Assembly: GCA_040882255.1 (NCBI GenBank)
Contig: JBBEBP010000016.1
Span: forward strand, 186,001-250,000
Direction: 5' to 3'
Origin: PWQG01 sp040882255
GTDB taxonomy: Bacteria > Pseudomonadota > Gammaproteobacteria > Pseudomonadales > Pseudohongiellaceae
DNA: 64,000 bases
Shown: positions 32,109 to 42,382 of the stretch, one piece after another
How the letters are laid out: every line of letters starts with the position of its first letter
Numbering within the stretch: position 1 is the first letter of the stretch
The notes under the pieces: generated by a model
Told to the model about the DNA's origin: nothing
The model's database searches: none
The model's input: the letters and a program-made list of their open reading frames with translations, nothing else
Position numbers and translations under genes: made by a program

Positions 32109-33161
32109 ATGAAACCTTCTGTCATATGCCTGGTTTCCATGCTGCTGCTGTCCGCCTGCTCGGATCAGCTTGCTGCGGACCGGCCCTACATCCTGACCAC
32201 CGCAACCACCGGGGGTGCCTACTACCCCATCGGTGTCGCCATGGCCACCATCACCAAATCCCAGCTGGAGCCGGATACCGGCATCTCCCTGTCCGCCATC
32301 AGCTCAGCCGGCTCCCAGGAGAACATCAAGCTGCTGCGCGACAACCAGGCACAGTTTGCCTTGCTGCAGGGCGCCTTCGCCGCCTGGGGCTGGGCCGGAG
32401 ACGGACCGGTCCGGCGCCCCCAGGAGCACCTGCGCTCCGTCAGTGCCATGTGGGTCAACGTGGAACATTTCGTTTTACTGTCTGAACTGATACGGGATGG
32501 CACCATTCGTGATCTCGGCACGCTGGATGGCGAGCGATTCGTACTGGGTGCCCGCAACTCGGGCGCCGAACAGACCGGCCGCTATATCCTGGAATCCCTG
32601 GGTGTCGATTATGAGAACAGCCTGGATCTGGCATGGATGGGCTATGGCGGCTCCGCCAACGCCATCCAGGATGGCAATATCGTGGGCATGAACGTACCGG
32701 CCGGGGCGCCGGTCAGCGCCATTACACAGGCCTTTGCCCAACGGGGCGAGGACCTGACCATCCTGGATTTCAGCGAGGACGAGCTGGCCACCATCAACCG
32801 GCGCTATGACCTGTGGGACTGGTACGACCTGCCGGCCGGCACCTATCCGAACCAGGAGCGTGACGTGCGCTCGGTCGCCTCCCCCAATGTACTGGCGGTG
32901 CGCGCCGATGTGCCGGAAGACGTGGTCTATCACATCACCCGTACCATCTGGGACAACCTGGCGGTGCTACAGGACATCCACGGCGCCACGCGAGACATGT
33001 CACTGGACCGGGCGCTCAGGGGACTGGGCGCACCGTTGCATCCGGGCGCCATACGTTACTTTCGCGAACAGGGAATGGACATTCCGGCCAACCTGATCCA
33101 GCCCGGAGAGGACCGCCCCGCGGGACTGAATGCAGAAACCGGAATGGAAACCGACGACTGA
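32109..33161 (+). CDS. TAXI-type TRAP transporter substrate-binding lipoprotein
   Basis: 350 aa from the ATG at 32109. The N-terminus ends in a lipobox (SMLLLSACSDQ), so the binding protein is tethered rather than free in the periplasm. TAXI signatures are present: ILTTATTGGAYYPIGVAMATI near residue 30, then LRDNQAQFALLQGAFAAWGW near 90, and DYENSLDLAWMGYGGSANAI near 180. It captures a small organic acid or amino acid for the fused permease 37 bp downstream. Substrate not deducible. Confidence 0.9.
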   Translation: MKPSVICLVSMLLLSACSDQLAADRPYILTTATTGGAYYPIGVAMATITKSQLEPDTGISLSAISSAGSQENIKLLRDNQAQFALLQGAFAAWGWAGDGPVRRPQEHLRSVSAMWVNVEHFVLLSELIRDGTIRDLGTLDGERFVLGARNSGAEQTGRYILESLGVDYENSLDLAWMGYGGSANAIQDGNIVGMNVPAGAPVSAITQAFAQRGEDLTILDFSEDELATINRRYDLWDWYDLPAGTYPNQERDVRSVASPNVLAVRADVPEDVVYHITRTIWDNLAVLQDIHGATRDMSLDRALRGLGAPLHPGAIRYFREQGMDIPANLIQPGEDRPAGLNAETGMETDD

Positions 33162-33198
33162 CAACACCCGGATACTGACAAAAACAAGAGCTGCTGCC

Positions 33199-35220
33199 AT
33201 GCATTCACCCTACCTGAAATGGGCTGCGTTTCTCTTCGCCCTGTTCCATGTCTACACCAACGTGTTCGCCACCATGTCGGAGCTCTGGTTCTCGGCCATC
33301 CACTTCGGCGGATTCGTCGCCCTGTGTGCACTGACCGGCAACGAACGCGATCCCGTTACCGGGGAAAAACCCCCAGCCTGGCAGCTCGCACTCAATATCA
33401 TCCTGGCGATGTTCGCCCTGCTGGTGCCCGTCTACCTGATGCTGTTCGAGAACGCCCTGTACGACCGGCAGGCAGAGTTCATCTTCTCCGACTATGTCGT
33501 CACCAGCATCGCCATTCTGCTGGCCATCGAGTTCACGCGCCGCACCACCGGCTGGTTCATGCCCGTGCTGATCCTGATCTCACTGAGCTACATCACCTTC
33601 CTGGGCCGCTATGTACCAGGGGTATTCAGTTTCCCGGGACTGACCCTGGAAACCGTGCTGTACCGCAGTTTCTACAGCGAGGAAGGCATGTTCGGCATGA
33701 CCGCCAACATCTCGGCCACCTATGTGTTCATGTTCATCCTGTTCGGCGCCTTTCTGCTGCGTTCTGGCGCCGGCGATTTCATCGTCAATTTCGCGCGTTG
33801 CCTGGCCGGCCGGTTTACCGGCGGGGCAGGCATGGTGGCCGTGGTCGGTTCGGGTCTGATGGGCTCGGTATCGGGTTCCGCCGTGGCCAATACCGTCTCG
33901 ACCGGGGTGATTACCATTCCCATGATGAAACGCTCCGGGTTTCCCGCTCAGTTCTCGGCCGGTGTGGTCGCGGCCTCTTCCACTGGCGGGGCCTTGATGC
34001 CACCCATCATGGGAGCCGGCGCTTTCGTGATGGCCAGCTACACTCAGATCCCCTATCTGACCATCATCGCAGTTTCCACGCTACCGGCATTGCTGTATTT
34101 CCTGACGGTCACCTATTTCGTCAGTATCGAGGCCAGACGCCTGGGGCTGAGACCGGACCAGGTTGGTGAGCACACTCCTGTTCTGGACGTGTTGAAACAG
34201 GGCTGGCACTTCATCATCCCCCTGGCGGTGCTGGTAGGGCTGCTGGTGGTTGGATACACCCCGATCCGCGCCTCGGCCGTGGCGATCCTGGCGGTCATCG
34301 TCTCATCATGGCTGTCACCCACCCCGATGAAGCCGAAAGATTGCTTCGAGGCCACCGTCGACGGCGTGAAGACCATGATGTCCACCGCCCTGCTGCTGGT
34401 GGCGGTGGGACTGATCATCAACGTGGTCACCACCACCGGCGTCGGTAACGCTTTCTCACTGATGATCGTGGAGTGGGCGCAGGGCAACCTGCTGGCCAGC
34501 CTGGTGCTGATCGCCATCGCTTCCCTGATCCTGGGAATGGGCTTGCCGGTCACCGCATCCTACATCGTACTGGCTACCCTGGCGGCGCCCATCCTCTTCG
34601 ACCTGATCACTCACGACGCGTTGCTGAACGCACTGCAGACCGCCAACATCCCGACCAGCGTCCAGGCATCGCTGGACCTGTTTGAAGGCGGCCCCGCAGC
34701 CGCGCTGCGCGAGATGCCGCTGGAGATGAAACAGATCATCCGTCAGGAGATGCTCAGCCCGGAGCTGCTGACAGGCATGCTGCTCAGCGCCCACCTGATC
34801 ATCTTCTGGCTGTCCCAGGACAGTAACGTGACCCCGCCGGTCTGTCTGGCCGCCTTCGCCGCCGCTGGCATCGCCGGCACCAAGCCGATGCCCACCGGTA
34901 TCACTTCCTGGAAGATCGCCAAGGGTCTCTATCTGGTGCCGGTACTGTTCGCCTATTCACCCATCATTTCGGGCTCCTGGCCGGAACGTCTGAATGTGTT
35001 TTTCTGGTCTGCTCTGGGACTCTATGCGATGGCGGGTCTGCTGCAATGGCGCATCGACCGGCCCTTGAACGGCCTGACCGCCCCGATGCTCGCGGTTAGC
35101 GCCGCGCTGCTGCTGTGGCCTCCGCTCAGCGTGTATTACCACATCGCCGGCGCTGTGCTATTGTTTGCCGTGGTCTTCTGGCAGAAGCGCCAGAATCGTC
35201 TGGCACCCGGGAGCCTCTGA
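33199..35220 (+). CDS. TRAP transporter fused permease (TAXI-associated DctQM type)
   Basis: 673 aa from the ATG at 33199; a start at 33130 would overlap the binding-protein gene and add a polar leader. The N-terminal third corresponds to the small DctQ-like subunit. The rest is the DctM-type elevator domain with VGSGLMGSVSGSAVANTVST and ASSTGGALMPPIMGAGAFVM near residues 215-275, and SLILGMGLPVTASYIVLATL near 440. Na+-coupled uptake is expected from the family. The gene follows its binding protein and precedes the TM2/DUF58 cluster on the same strand. Confidence 0.92.
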   Translation: MHSPYLKWAAFLFALFHVYTNVFATMSELWFSAIHFGGFVALCALTGNERDPVTGEKPPAWQLALNIILAMFALLVPVYLMLFENALYDRQAEFIFSDYVVTSIAILLAIEFTRRTTGWFMPVLILISLSYITFLGRYVPGVFSFPGLTLETVLYRSFYSEEGMFGMTANISATYVFMFILFGAFLLRSGAGDFIVNFARCLAGRFTGGAGMVAVVGSGLMGSVSGSAVANTVSTGVITIPMMKRSGFPAQFSAGVVAASSTGGALMPPIMGAGAFVMASYTQIPYLTIIAVSTLPALLYFLTVTYFVSIEARRLGLRPDQVGEHTPVLDVLKQGWHFIIPLAVLVGLLVVGYTPIRASAVAILAVIVSSWLSPTPMKPKDCFEATVDGVKTMMSTALLLVAVGLIINVVTTTGVGNAFSLMIVEWAQGNLLASLVLIAIASLILGMGLPVTASYIVLATLAAPILFDLITHDALLNALQTANIPTSVQASLDLFEGGPAAALREMPLEMKQIIRQEMLSPELLTGMLLSAHLIIFWLSQDSNVTPPVCLAAFAAAGIAGTKPMPTGITSWKIAKGLYLVPVLFAYSPIISGSWPERLNVFFWSALGLYAMAGLLQWRIDRPLNGLTAPMLAVSAALLLWPPLSVYYHIAGAVLLFAVVFWQKRQNRLAPGSL

Positions 35221-35262
35221 CGAGCGCGAGACGAACCCCAGACACAGAACCGGATCGACATC

Positions 35263-35655
35263 ATGTTTTCCGAGAAAGCACTGAATCTCGAGGAGAACGA
35301 ACTGCGCGAACAGATCAGGGCGCTGCCCGAAGAGACCCGGCGGCGTTATCTGGCGCTGGAGAGCGGCGCATTGAAGAATGCAGGCCGATACCAGTGGCTG
35401 AATCTGTTGTTCTTCCTGGGCCTGCACCATTTCTACCTGCATCGCTGGATACGGGGGCTGCTCAATCTCGCGGTATTCGCGAGCAGCATCAGCCTGCTGC
35501 TGACCGATGAGCTCGCCCTGTACGGGAGCCTGGTGCTGGTCACCCTGTTGATCATCGAGATCCCCCAGATGCTGAATGCCAGACACCTGGTGCATAGCTG
35601 TAACAACCGGATCATGCAACGATGCCTGAACCGGGCCAGGGCCGGACACACATGA
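35263..35655 (+). CDS. TM2-domain membrane protein
   Basis: 130 aa. A charged N-terminal helix (KALNLEENELREQIRALPEE) is followed by two transmembrane segments around FFLGLHHFYLHRWIRGLLNL, matching the TM2 domain core (G-hh-hh-RhYLG-type turn). A third hydrophobic segment (LYGSLVLVTLLIIEI) follows. It overlaps the DUF58 gene by ATGA and starts 42 bp after the TRAP permease. TM2 proteins have no settled bacterial role. Position suggests it belongs to the DUF58/MoxR unit downstream. Confidence 0.8.
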   Translation: MFSEKALNLEENELREQIRALPEETRRRYLALESGALKNAGRYQWLNLLFFLGLHHFYLHRWIRGLLNLAVFASSISLLLTDELALYGSLVLVTLLIIEIPQMLNARHLVHSCNNRIMQRCLNRARAGHT

Positions 35656-36983
35656 TACAAGCCTCTCATCGTTTTCCATGGCGCCGCCTCCGGGACGTTC
35701 TCGCATGGCGGTTCCCGCTATCCACAGTCGGTCTGGCCGTACTATTGCTGGCGCTGACAGCACTGTACGGATTCGGCTACCAGCGCATGGACCTGGTGGT
35801 GTTCGCACTGACGGTCTGTGCCCTGGTGATCACCCTGGCGGCGCTGCTGCTCACCACGCTCAGTGGTCTGCTGCTGCGCCGCCGGCCGGCTTTCCTGAAA
35901 GGGGACCCGATGCCCGCTTCAGGGTGGCGGCTGGAGGCCGGTTACCCCAATGAGACCGGATTTTCACGCCCCGCCCTGCCGTGGCTGCCGCTGGTGTCAC
36001 TGCAGTGGCGGGTGGTCTGGCCGGATGCCATCGAGACCCGTATCCGCCTGAGCCGCGATGGGCGTCGGCTGGAGGAGGAGTTGACGCCCTTGCGCCGCTG
36101 TCTGACGGAACGGGTGACCCGTCGCTTCACGATCAGCGACGTGCTGGGGCTGGCCCGTTACTCCTGGACACATACCACAACGGGCCGGCTCATGGCCCTG
36201 CCGCGAACGGGTCTCATCCATCAACTGCCCCTGCTGCGCTCACTCAGCGCCGAAGATGGCATCCCCGATCCCGGCGGGGAACCGATCGGCGACCGCATGG
36301 AAATCCGGCCCTACACGCCGGGTGATCCTGTCCGGCATATCCTCTGGAATGTCTATGCCCGCAACCGCCACCTGAATGTCCGCCTGGAAGAGAAAAGCGT
36401 ATTTCACAGCCGCCGCACCCTGGCCTATCTGATCAGCGCGGACGACGATGAAGCCGCCGCAGCCACCGCCCGGGTCGCGGTGGAATCAGGCGCCTTGGGC
36501 GATGACTGGATCTTCGGTGCAGACGGTAGCGGCAGCAGCACCCGCCACCGCGAGGAAGCCCTGGAGTACATTGCCGCTTCCCGCACGCTGCCGACGGGAA
36601 TCGGACCGGTACAAGCCGCGCAGGGCGCCGGACTCGAAACCTTTCTTCGAGTGGCTGACAACCGTGGTGCGCACTGTATCGTGTTTGCACCGGCCGGCCC
36701 CGGGGCCTGGACCAGGGCACTGCAAAAGGCCGCAGCGCGGCACCCGGGGCAGTTTTCCGTGGTCATCGCCACGGACGGGTTCGAGGACGAGCGGCCCGAA
36801 CCACTGAGTCGCCGATTGTTGTTCCGCACTCCGCGGGAAGACGACCCGGACCACTCCGGTCCCCTGTCGAGTGTAGCCCGATTGCGACGGACACTGGACG
36901 GGCTGGGCCGGATCGCCGGTCATGCAGTAATCATCGACAGGCGTACCGGGCAGAGCTTTGACCGGGCCCTGAAAAAAGTTTAA
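35652..36983 (+). CDS. DUF58-domain membrane protein
   Basis: 443 aa from the ATG at 35652, which overlaps the previous stop (ATGA). Two N-terminal TM segments (LSTVGLAVLLLALTALYGFGY and VFALTVCALVITLAALLLTT region). The DUF58 core is near residues 205-250: DRMEIRPYTPGDPVRHILWN and YARNRHLNVRLEEKS. A vWA-like fold with an incomplete metal site may follow. DUF58 proteins are routinely encoded with MoxR AAA+ ATPases, here three genes downstream, and are thought to be clients or partners of the ATPase at the membrane. Confidence 0.88.
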   Translation: MIQASHRFPWRRLRDVLAWRFPLSTVGLAVLLLALTALYGFGYQRMDLVVFALTVCALVITLAALLLTTLSGLLLRRRPAFLKGDPMPASGWRLEAGYPNETGFSRPALPWLPLVSLQWRVVWPDAIETRIRLSRDGRRLEEELTPLRRCLTERVTRRFTISDVLGLARYSWTHTTTGRLMALPRTGLIHQLPLLRSLSAEDGIPDPGGEPIGDRMEIRPYTPGDPVRHILWNVYARNRHLNVRLEEKSVFHSRRTLAYLISADDDEAAAATARVAVESGALGDDWIFGADGSGSSTRHREEALEYIAASRTLPTGIGPVQAAQGAGLETFLRVADNRGAHCIVFAPAGPGAWTRALQKAAARHPGQFSVVIATDGFEDERPEPLSRRLLFRTPREDDPDHSGPLSSVARLRRTLDGLGRIAGHAVIIDRRTGQSFDRALKKV

Positions 36984-37027
36984 CGTCAAAAGGTTCAGGC
37001 ATCCTTCCACGACCCGGTCTCCGTTCT

Positions 37028-39205
37028 ATGGCAACAGCGGTTCCAGCACCGACAATACACATTCTGCCCTCGGGGCTGCGTGCGCTCATTCTGGCGGCCG
37101 CCTGGTGGGTATTGAGCCTGCCATTGACGACGCTCAGCGGCTCCGCCGCCGCAGCGGCGGGCGGCATGGCCGCCGTGTTCATGATCGATGGCCTGCAGAA
37201 CCGGCCACGGCTCCGAACAATCCGCCACTCAGGCACGATACTGCTTGCGGCGGCGTTGCTTACATTGATGACCCTGATCAGCCACTGGATCACCACGAGC
37301 TCCCTGCTGGCCACGCTGCTGGGCCCGATGAGGGCCTTTCACCTGTCCCAGATACTCTGGTGGATGACCGCCGCCGGCCTCGGCAGCGCCCTGATGCGAC
37401 ACCTGGCGCAACGCCACCGGACCGCACGCCTGCTGGAGATTGTGTTTGTAGCATCGGCGTTTGTGGTGGCGCTGGCCGCACACCGTCAGGGCATGATCCA
37501 CCGCCCCTACTTCATCGGCGACTTTGCCCTGATCCGCGGCATCGACCCGTCCTCCATCCTTCTGGCGACCGGTTGCGCCGCTGTGCTCTGCCTGGCAGCC
37601 CTGCTGATGGTGGAAAACAATCACCGGCGGCTGCCGTATCATTTCACGGCGCTCGGACTGCTGTGTTTCGCATTGCTGGCCTGGGTGCAGTTCTTCGGCA
37701 TGCCCACCCCCACCCTGACCGACAATCTGGGGCTGACCGGCCAGGCGCAGAACCGGGCCTCCGGCAACGAATCGGAGAACCCGTTCAGTGACGGCGAGAA
37801 CAACCCCGAGGACCGCGAGGCACCGGTGGCAGTGGTACTGTTCCGGGATGACTACACCCCGGACGAAGGTATCTACTACTTTCGGGAGTCCGCCTACTCC
37901 CAATTCAATGGCCGCATGCTGGCCACAGCATCCGACCCGGCCCTGGACCGGGATCTGGTGCGCAGCCTGGGCCCCGGAGAGACCTCCGTGGAAGAGACAT
38001 TGCCGGCCCTGGATCTGCGCCGGGAAGTGCGCACCACCATTGGCCTGCTTACCGAACACCGGCGCCCGTTCGGACTGGACGCCCCGGCACGCTTCTCTGA
38101 GGCACCCAACCCCAACAGCCTGCGTTTCCAGCGCACCTACGACGTGGTCTCCCAGGTCCCCCGGTTCGAGTTTCCCGACCTGCTGGGCCGCGAGATCGGG
38201 GCGCAGGACTGGACCCTGTCGCAATGGGACGAATACCTGACGATGCCGGACGATCCCCGCTACGAAGAACTGGCCCGCGACCTCATCGACGGTGTGCGGC
38301 CCGAATTTGCCGGGGACCCGTACGCCAGGGCCATGGCGATAAAGGAATACCTGGACGAGAATGGCATCTACAGTCTGGAGAACGTCCATGCCTCGGAACA
38401 GGATCCGGCAGGCTCTTTCCTGTTCGGGGATCTGACCGGCTACTGCGTCCATTTCGCCTATGCCGCCACCTATCTGTATCGCAGTATCGGCATACCGGCG
38501 CGGGTCGGCGTGGGCTATGCCGTGCCGGCTGCGAACCGGGCCGGCGGATCGGCGTTATTGATACAGGCTGTACACGGTCATGCCTGGCCGGAGATCTACC
38601 TGCAGGGCCGGGGTTGGGTCATCGTCGACCCATCTCCGTCACGCACGCTGGTCGACATGTCCATGGATCCGCAGGATGACCTGCAGCAACTGCTGGGCGA
38701 CATGCTCCGCGATGACGCTTCGTTCGAATCCTACACCAACAGTATGGCGGGCGAGTCACTGTCATTGACCGCCATCCTGCGCGGTCTGGCCGGGATGGCC
38801 GCCCTGCTGATGATGCTTGGCTGGATCGTCCGTCTCTGGCGCCAACTGGTCCCCACACTCTGTGCCCCGGATGCCCTGTACCGGCACGCCTACCGGGCGG
38901 CCCTGGACACCCTGGCGGCCTCGGGTCTCACACGCCGGCGAGGCGAATCACGGGAAGCCTTCGCCAGGCGGCATGCCGCCCGGCTACCCGCTCTCCAGAC
39001 CCTGACCGATGCACACCTGGCCGCAGCACTGGGCCGTCACCGACCTGCCGGCAGCGTACTGACCATGCCGGGACAGGCACAGGACGCGCAACAGGCCTGG
39101 CAGTCACAGCTGCGCGATCTGGACCGTCAACTCAAGAACACCAGCCCGTGGTGGCGGCGCTGCCTGGCCACGCTACATCCCTTTCCATGGCTGATCAGCC
39201 ACTGA
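37028..39205 (+). CDS. Transmembrane transglutaminase-like protein (TgpA type)
   Basis: 725 aa. Five to six N-terminal TM segments (to about residue 230), a large periplasmic region, one TM near 580 (LRGLAGMAALLMMLGWIVRLW), and a C-terminal DUF4129-like tail with LTRRRGESREAFARRHA. The catalytic triad is visible: Cys in GDLTGYCVHFAYAATYLYRS near 472, His in HGHAWPEIYLQGRGW near 518, and Asp in VIVDPSPS near 533. TgpA-type proteins act on periplasmic proteins. The DUF58-TgpA-MoxR neighbourhood is a recurrent one. Substrate unknown. Confidence 0.9.
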   Translation: MATAVPAPTIHILPSGLRALILAAAWWVLSLPLTTLSGSAAAAAGGMAAVFMIDGLQNRPRLRTIRHSGTILLAAALLTLMTLISHWITTSSLLATLLGPMRAFHLSQILWWMTAAGLGSALMRHLAQRHRTARLLEIVFVASAFVVALAAHRQGMIHRPYFIGDFALIRGIDPSSILLATGCAAVLCLAALLMVENNHRRLPYHFTALGLLCFALLAWVQFFGMPTPTLTDNLGLTGQAQNRASGNESENPFSDGENNPEDREAPVAVVLFRDDYTPDEGIYYFRESAYSQFNGRMLATASDPALDRDLVRSLGPGETSVEETLPALDLRREVRTTIGLLTEHRRPFGLDAPARFSEAPNPNSLRFQRTYDVVSQVPRFEFPDLLGREIGAQDWTLSQWDEYLTMPDDPRYEELARDLIDGVRPEFAGDPYARAMAIKEYLDENGIYSLENVHASEQDPAGSFLFGDLTGYCVHFAYAATYLYRSIGIPARVGVGYAVPAANRAGGSALLIQAVHGHAWPEIYLQGRGWVIVDPSPSRTLVDMSMDPQDDLQQLLGDMLRDDASFESYTNSMAGESLSLTAILRGLAGMAALLMMLGWIVRLWRQLVPTLCAPDALYRHAYRAALDTLAASGLTRRRGESREAFARRHAARLPALQTLTDAHLAAALGRHRPAGSVLTMPGQAQDAQQAWQSQLRDLDRQLKNTSPWWRRCLATLHPFPWLISH

Positions 39206-39233
39206 CCGAACAGACATACCGGAGAAGCACCCC

Positions 39234-40262
39234 ATGAACGCAGTATTGGAAGACAGTCCCGCCCTGGCCGAGGCCAGCGAGGTACTGGGCAGACTCAGGG
39301 ACTCGGTGAAAGCCCAGGTACTGGGCCGCGATGACGTGATCGACCTGGTGATCATTGCCCTGATGGCGGACGGCCACGTATTGCTGGAAGACTATCCCGG
39401 CTCGGGCAAGACCACGCTGGCCAAGGCGTTGGGGGAAACCATCGTGGATGAACCTGCCACCGAGGGCGGCAATGAAGGATTATCTCCCATCGTCCCGTTC
39501 CGGCGCATTCAGTTCACACCGGACCTTCTTCCGTCCGACGTAACCGGCGGCTCCGTGTTCGATACTGGCACCAACAGTTTCCATTTCCGGCACGGACCGA
39601 TCTTCGCTCATGTGGTGCTGGCCGACGAGATTAACCGCACGTCACCCAAGGTGCAGTCGGCCATGCTGGAAGCGATGGGCGAAAAGCAGGTCACGGTAGA
39701 CAACACCACCTACCCGCTGGACCCCCTGTTCTTCGTCATCGCGACCCAGAACCCGCTGGATCTTGTCGGCACCTATCCGTTGCCGACACCGCAGCTGGAC
39801 CGTTTCCTGTTCAAACTGACCATGACGCACATCGAGCGGGATGCCGAACTGGCCGTGCTGGATACCTGGCGCGAACGACGCGACGGCGATGCAGGCAGAC
39901 ACCGTGTCAGCCGCGACGCCATCCTGGCTGCCCGGAGGACCATCGACGCACAGGTCGAGATTGCCTCTGCCGTCAAGACAGCACTGGTCGACATCTCGCG
40001 CAACCTCCGCGAGGACGAACGGGTGCTGCAGGGCAATTCCACACGCAGCATGGTCCTGATGCTGCCGGCATTGCAGGTCCACGCCGTGCTCCATGACCGG
40101 GATTACGTCAATGCAGACGACATCCACGCTCTGCTCGGCCCGGTACTGCAGCACCGTGTGGAAATGGCGCCCGGTATCGCCGATTTCGACCGGGTTCTGG
40201 AAGACTGCAGCCGCGAACCCATGGAGGCACTGGCCCGCAGTACGCTGAGGGCCGTGAACTGA
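39234..40262 (+). CDS. MoxR-family AAA+ ATPase
   Basis: 342 aa chaperone-like ATPase. Walker A LLEDYPGSGKTTLAKALGE near residue 50, Walker B VVLADEINRTSPKVQSAMLE near 128, sensor-1 FFVIATQNPLDLVGTYPLP near 165, and an AAA lid domain at the C-terminus. A short insertion after Walker A (DEPATEGGNEGLSPIVPF) is longer than in most MoxR proteins. It lies 28 bp after the transglutaminase gene and 2 bp before the TPR gene, so it is in the same operon. MoxR ATPases mature or insert cofactors in partner proteins, commonly vWA or DUF58 proteins. Confidence 0.93.
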   Translation: MNAVLEDSPALAEASEVLGRLRDSVKAQVLGRDDVIDLVIIALMADGHVLLEDYPGSGKTTLAKALGETIVDEPATEGGNEGLSPIVPFRRIQFTPDLLPSDVTGGSVFDTGTNSFHFRHGPIFAHVVLADEINRTSPKVQSAMLEAMGEKQVTVDNTTYPLDPLFFVIATQNPLDLVGTYPLPTPQLDRFLFKLTMTHIERDAELAVLDTWRERRDGDAGRHRVSRDAILAARRTIDAQVEIASAVKTALVDISRNLREDERVLQGNSTRSMVLMLPALQVHAVLHDRDYVNADDIHALLGPVLQHRVEMAPGIADFDRVLEDCSREPMEALARSTLRAVN

Positions 40263-40264
40263 CC

Positions 40265-42325
40265 ATGCGGACGCTGTATCGACGCTTGTACGGCGCACTG
40301 CCACGCCTGTTTGCCGCCTTTGCCCTGTTTGCCGCGATGCTGACGGCCATGCCCCTCCGGGCGCAGGAAATACCGGACGACAGTGAGCTCGGTAGCGGGT
40401 TCCGGGCCTCCGCCCCCTCGTGCTTTGGCATGAACACCATCACCGAGCCTCGCGCCCTGGAAATCTGTGATGCCCTGTTCCTGCGCCAGAACGTGCGTGC
40501 CCGGGAACTGGCCGAAAACTGGGTGGCCGAGCAGCCTGATTCACCCGGTGCCCACTTTTCACTGGCCGAGGTCCTGTCCCGCGTGGAAGGCAATCTGCCG
40601 CGCTCCCTGCATCATCTGCACAGAGCCGAGGAGATGCTGGACTACGCCTCGATGGGGCGGGCCATGGCCGACGGCAATCTGGAATGGCACTACCTCACCC
40701 TCAACGAACTGTCCTACGCCCACCAGCTGATCGGCAATCAGCAACGCGCGCTGGATTACCTGGAACAGATCGAGGACTTCTATGGCCAGGATACCGAGTC
40801 GCTGCGAGGCTGGCCGCTGATCAAGATGGAACGTTTCGACGAGGCCCGCGCCAGCGCCGAGCGGGTGCTGAGCAGCACCGATGACCCCGGCGCAAGAAGC
40901 CGTGCCTGGAATACACTGTGCGCGGTGGAACTCGCCGACCTGCGCCCCCTGCAATCCATGGAGGCCTGCGAGAACTCGATGAGCGAGGAGGAAGGTGCCT
41001 CCCTGCTGGAAGACAGCACGGCGACCGACACCGTTCATCTGCTTAATGCTTCCGAGGTCTCACTCAGCCTGCTGCGCTTTCGGGAAGCCGAGCAGTTGCT
41101 GGACCGAGCAACCATGTTCCCCAACCCGGACAGTGTCGGCAATCCGTGGATCTACCTGTTGTACCTGTACATGAACCAGGGACGCTTCGAGGAGGCCAAT
41201 GACGCACTGGACCGGATGTTGTCCTGGCGGGAGAATCAACGCCCGCTGGTCACCATCATGAACCGGGCCGAACACCTGATGGTCAGCGCCATGTTCCTTC
41301 TTTTAACCGGCTACGCCGATGACGCCGAACGCCTGACACGCAGCGCTCTGGACCAGCCGGACCGGACAGGCTCCTACAGCGCGGACGAACAACAGAAAGA
41401 TGCCATTGCCGCATTGACGCGGTACCTGGCCACCCGACAGAAGCTGCAGCGCAAGCAGGAAGAAATCGCCACACTGGGCTGGCTGGAGTCACTGCCCGCG
41501 CGATTCGAGGCCCTGAGCCTGCGGTTCAGTACCTGGCGGGCCTCCCGTCAGGCAGCCTCTCTGTTTTCTGACGATGACATGCTTAAGAACCGGCTGCGAC
41601 CCTATGCACCGCTGGATGTGCATATTCCGGAATGGGTCGAACCCGAACTGGTACACCTGATGGGGCGCGGCACGATGGCAGTCCTGCTGGAGCAGACCCG
41701 GGAGGCCGGTGCCTTTGCCTTGAACGAGGGGTACTATCATGCACACAGAACAGAAATCGCCTGGCAGCGTGGCCAACTGGACACGGTGATCAGCGCGGGA
41801 CAACAGGCCATCGAACGGCTTCCCGCAGAGGAAGTGTTGCTCATGGCACGGATCGCTGCGCGCATCGCCAATGCGGCCTGGCGCAGTGGTCAGCCACAAC
41901 TGGCCCTGGATTTCTATGAGGCAGCACTGCAGGATGACCCTTCCGTATTGCGCAGACTCGGCGATGCATTGCCGGTACGGATCAACGGCCGGAACATGGA
42001 CCCGGAGCTGCAGACGCTGTTACAACGATCACCGCGCTTCCGGACTGCGGAAACCGGCCTGTCCATCACCCTGGATACCGGAGGCGGCCCGGCCCTGTGC
42101 CTGCGCGCCCGCAACGGCGATGCACTGGGCTGCATTGACGGTACGCCGGACGACAGCGCCGAACGGCCGATGGCAGACCTCTTGCAGCGTTTTCTTGATG
42201 CCAGCTTCGGGCCCGGCCTGACACTGAGCCGCAGTCAGCGTCTGGCACTGCTGGGGGGCAGCATCATCGGCACGGACCGCAACGCTGAGAGACAGCAGTC
42301 CATCAATGATATGCTTCTTGAATGA
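40265..42325 (+). CDS. Secreted TPR-repeat protein of the MoxR cluster
   Basis: 686 aa with a signal peptide (LFAAFALFAAMLTAMPLRAQ). Helical repeats of about 34 residues run from about 70 to 590 (for example HQLIGNQQRALDYLEQIEDF, LLRFREAEQLLDRATMF, NQGRFEEANDALDRML, RSGQPQLALDFYEAALQD). The last 100 residues are a distinct globular part (TAETGLSITLDTGGGPALCL). Periplasmic TPR proteins accompany MoxR-DUF58 genes in Bat-type operons. It is 2 bp after moxR. A scaffold role is inferred; no enzyme motif is visible. Confidence 0.85.
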   Translation: MRTLYRRLYGALPRLFAAFALFAAMLTAMPLRAQEIPDDSELGSGFRASAPSCFGMNTITEPRALEICDALFLRQNVRARELAENWVAEQPDSPGAHFSLAEVLSRVEGNLPRSLHHLHRAEEMLDYASMGRAMADGNLEWHYLTLNELSYAHQLIGNQQRALDYLEQIEDFYGQDTESLRGWPLIKMERFDEARASAERVLSSTDDPGARSRAWNTLCAVELADLRPLQSMEACENSMSEEEGASLLEDSTATDTVHLLNASEVSLSLLRFREAEQLLDRATMFPNPDSVGNPWIYLLYLYMNQGRFEEANDALDRMLSWRENQRPLVTIMNRAEHLMVSAMFLLLTGYADDAERLTRSALDQPDRTGSYSADEQQKDAIAALTRYLATRQKLQRKQEEIATLGWLESLPARFEALSLRFSTWRASRQAASLFSDDDMLKNRLRPYAPLDVHIPEWVEPELVHLMGRGTMAVLLEQTREAGAFALNEGYYHAHRTEIAWQRGQLDTVISAGQQAIERLPAEEVLLMARIAARIANAAWRSGQPQLALDFYEAALQDDPSVLRRLGDALPVRINGRNMDPELQTLLQRSPRFRTAETGLSITLDTGGGPALCLRARNGDALGCIDGTPDDSAERPMADLLQRFLDASFGPGLTLSRSQRLALLGGSIIGTDRNAERQQSINDMLLE

Positions 42326-42382
42326 CCGATCGCCTGACGATTGACGAACGATTGATTGACAATCAGGCTGGAGGAACATTCA

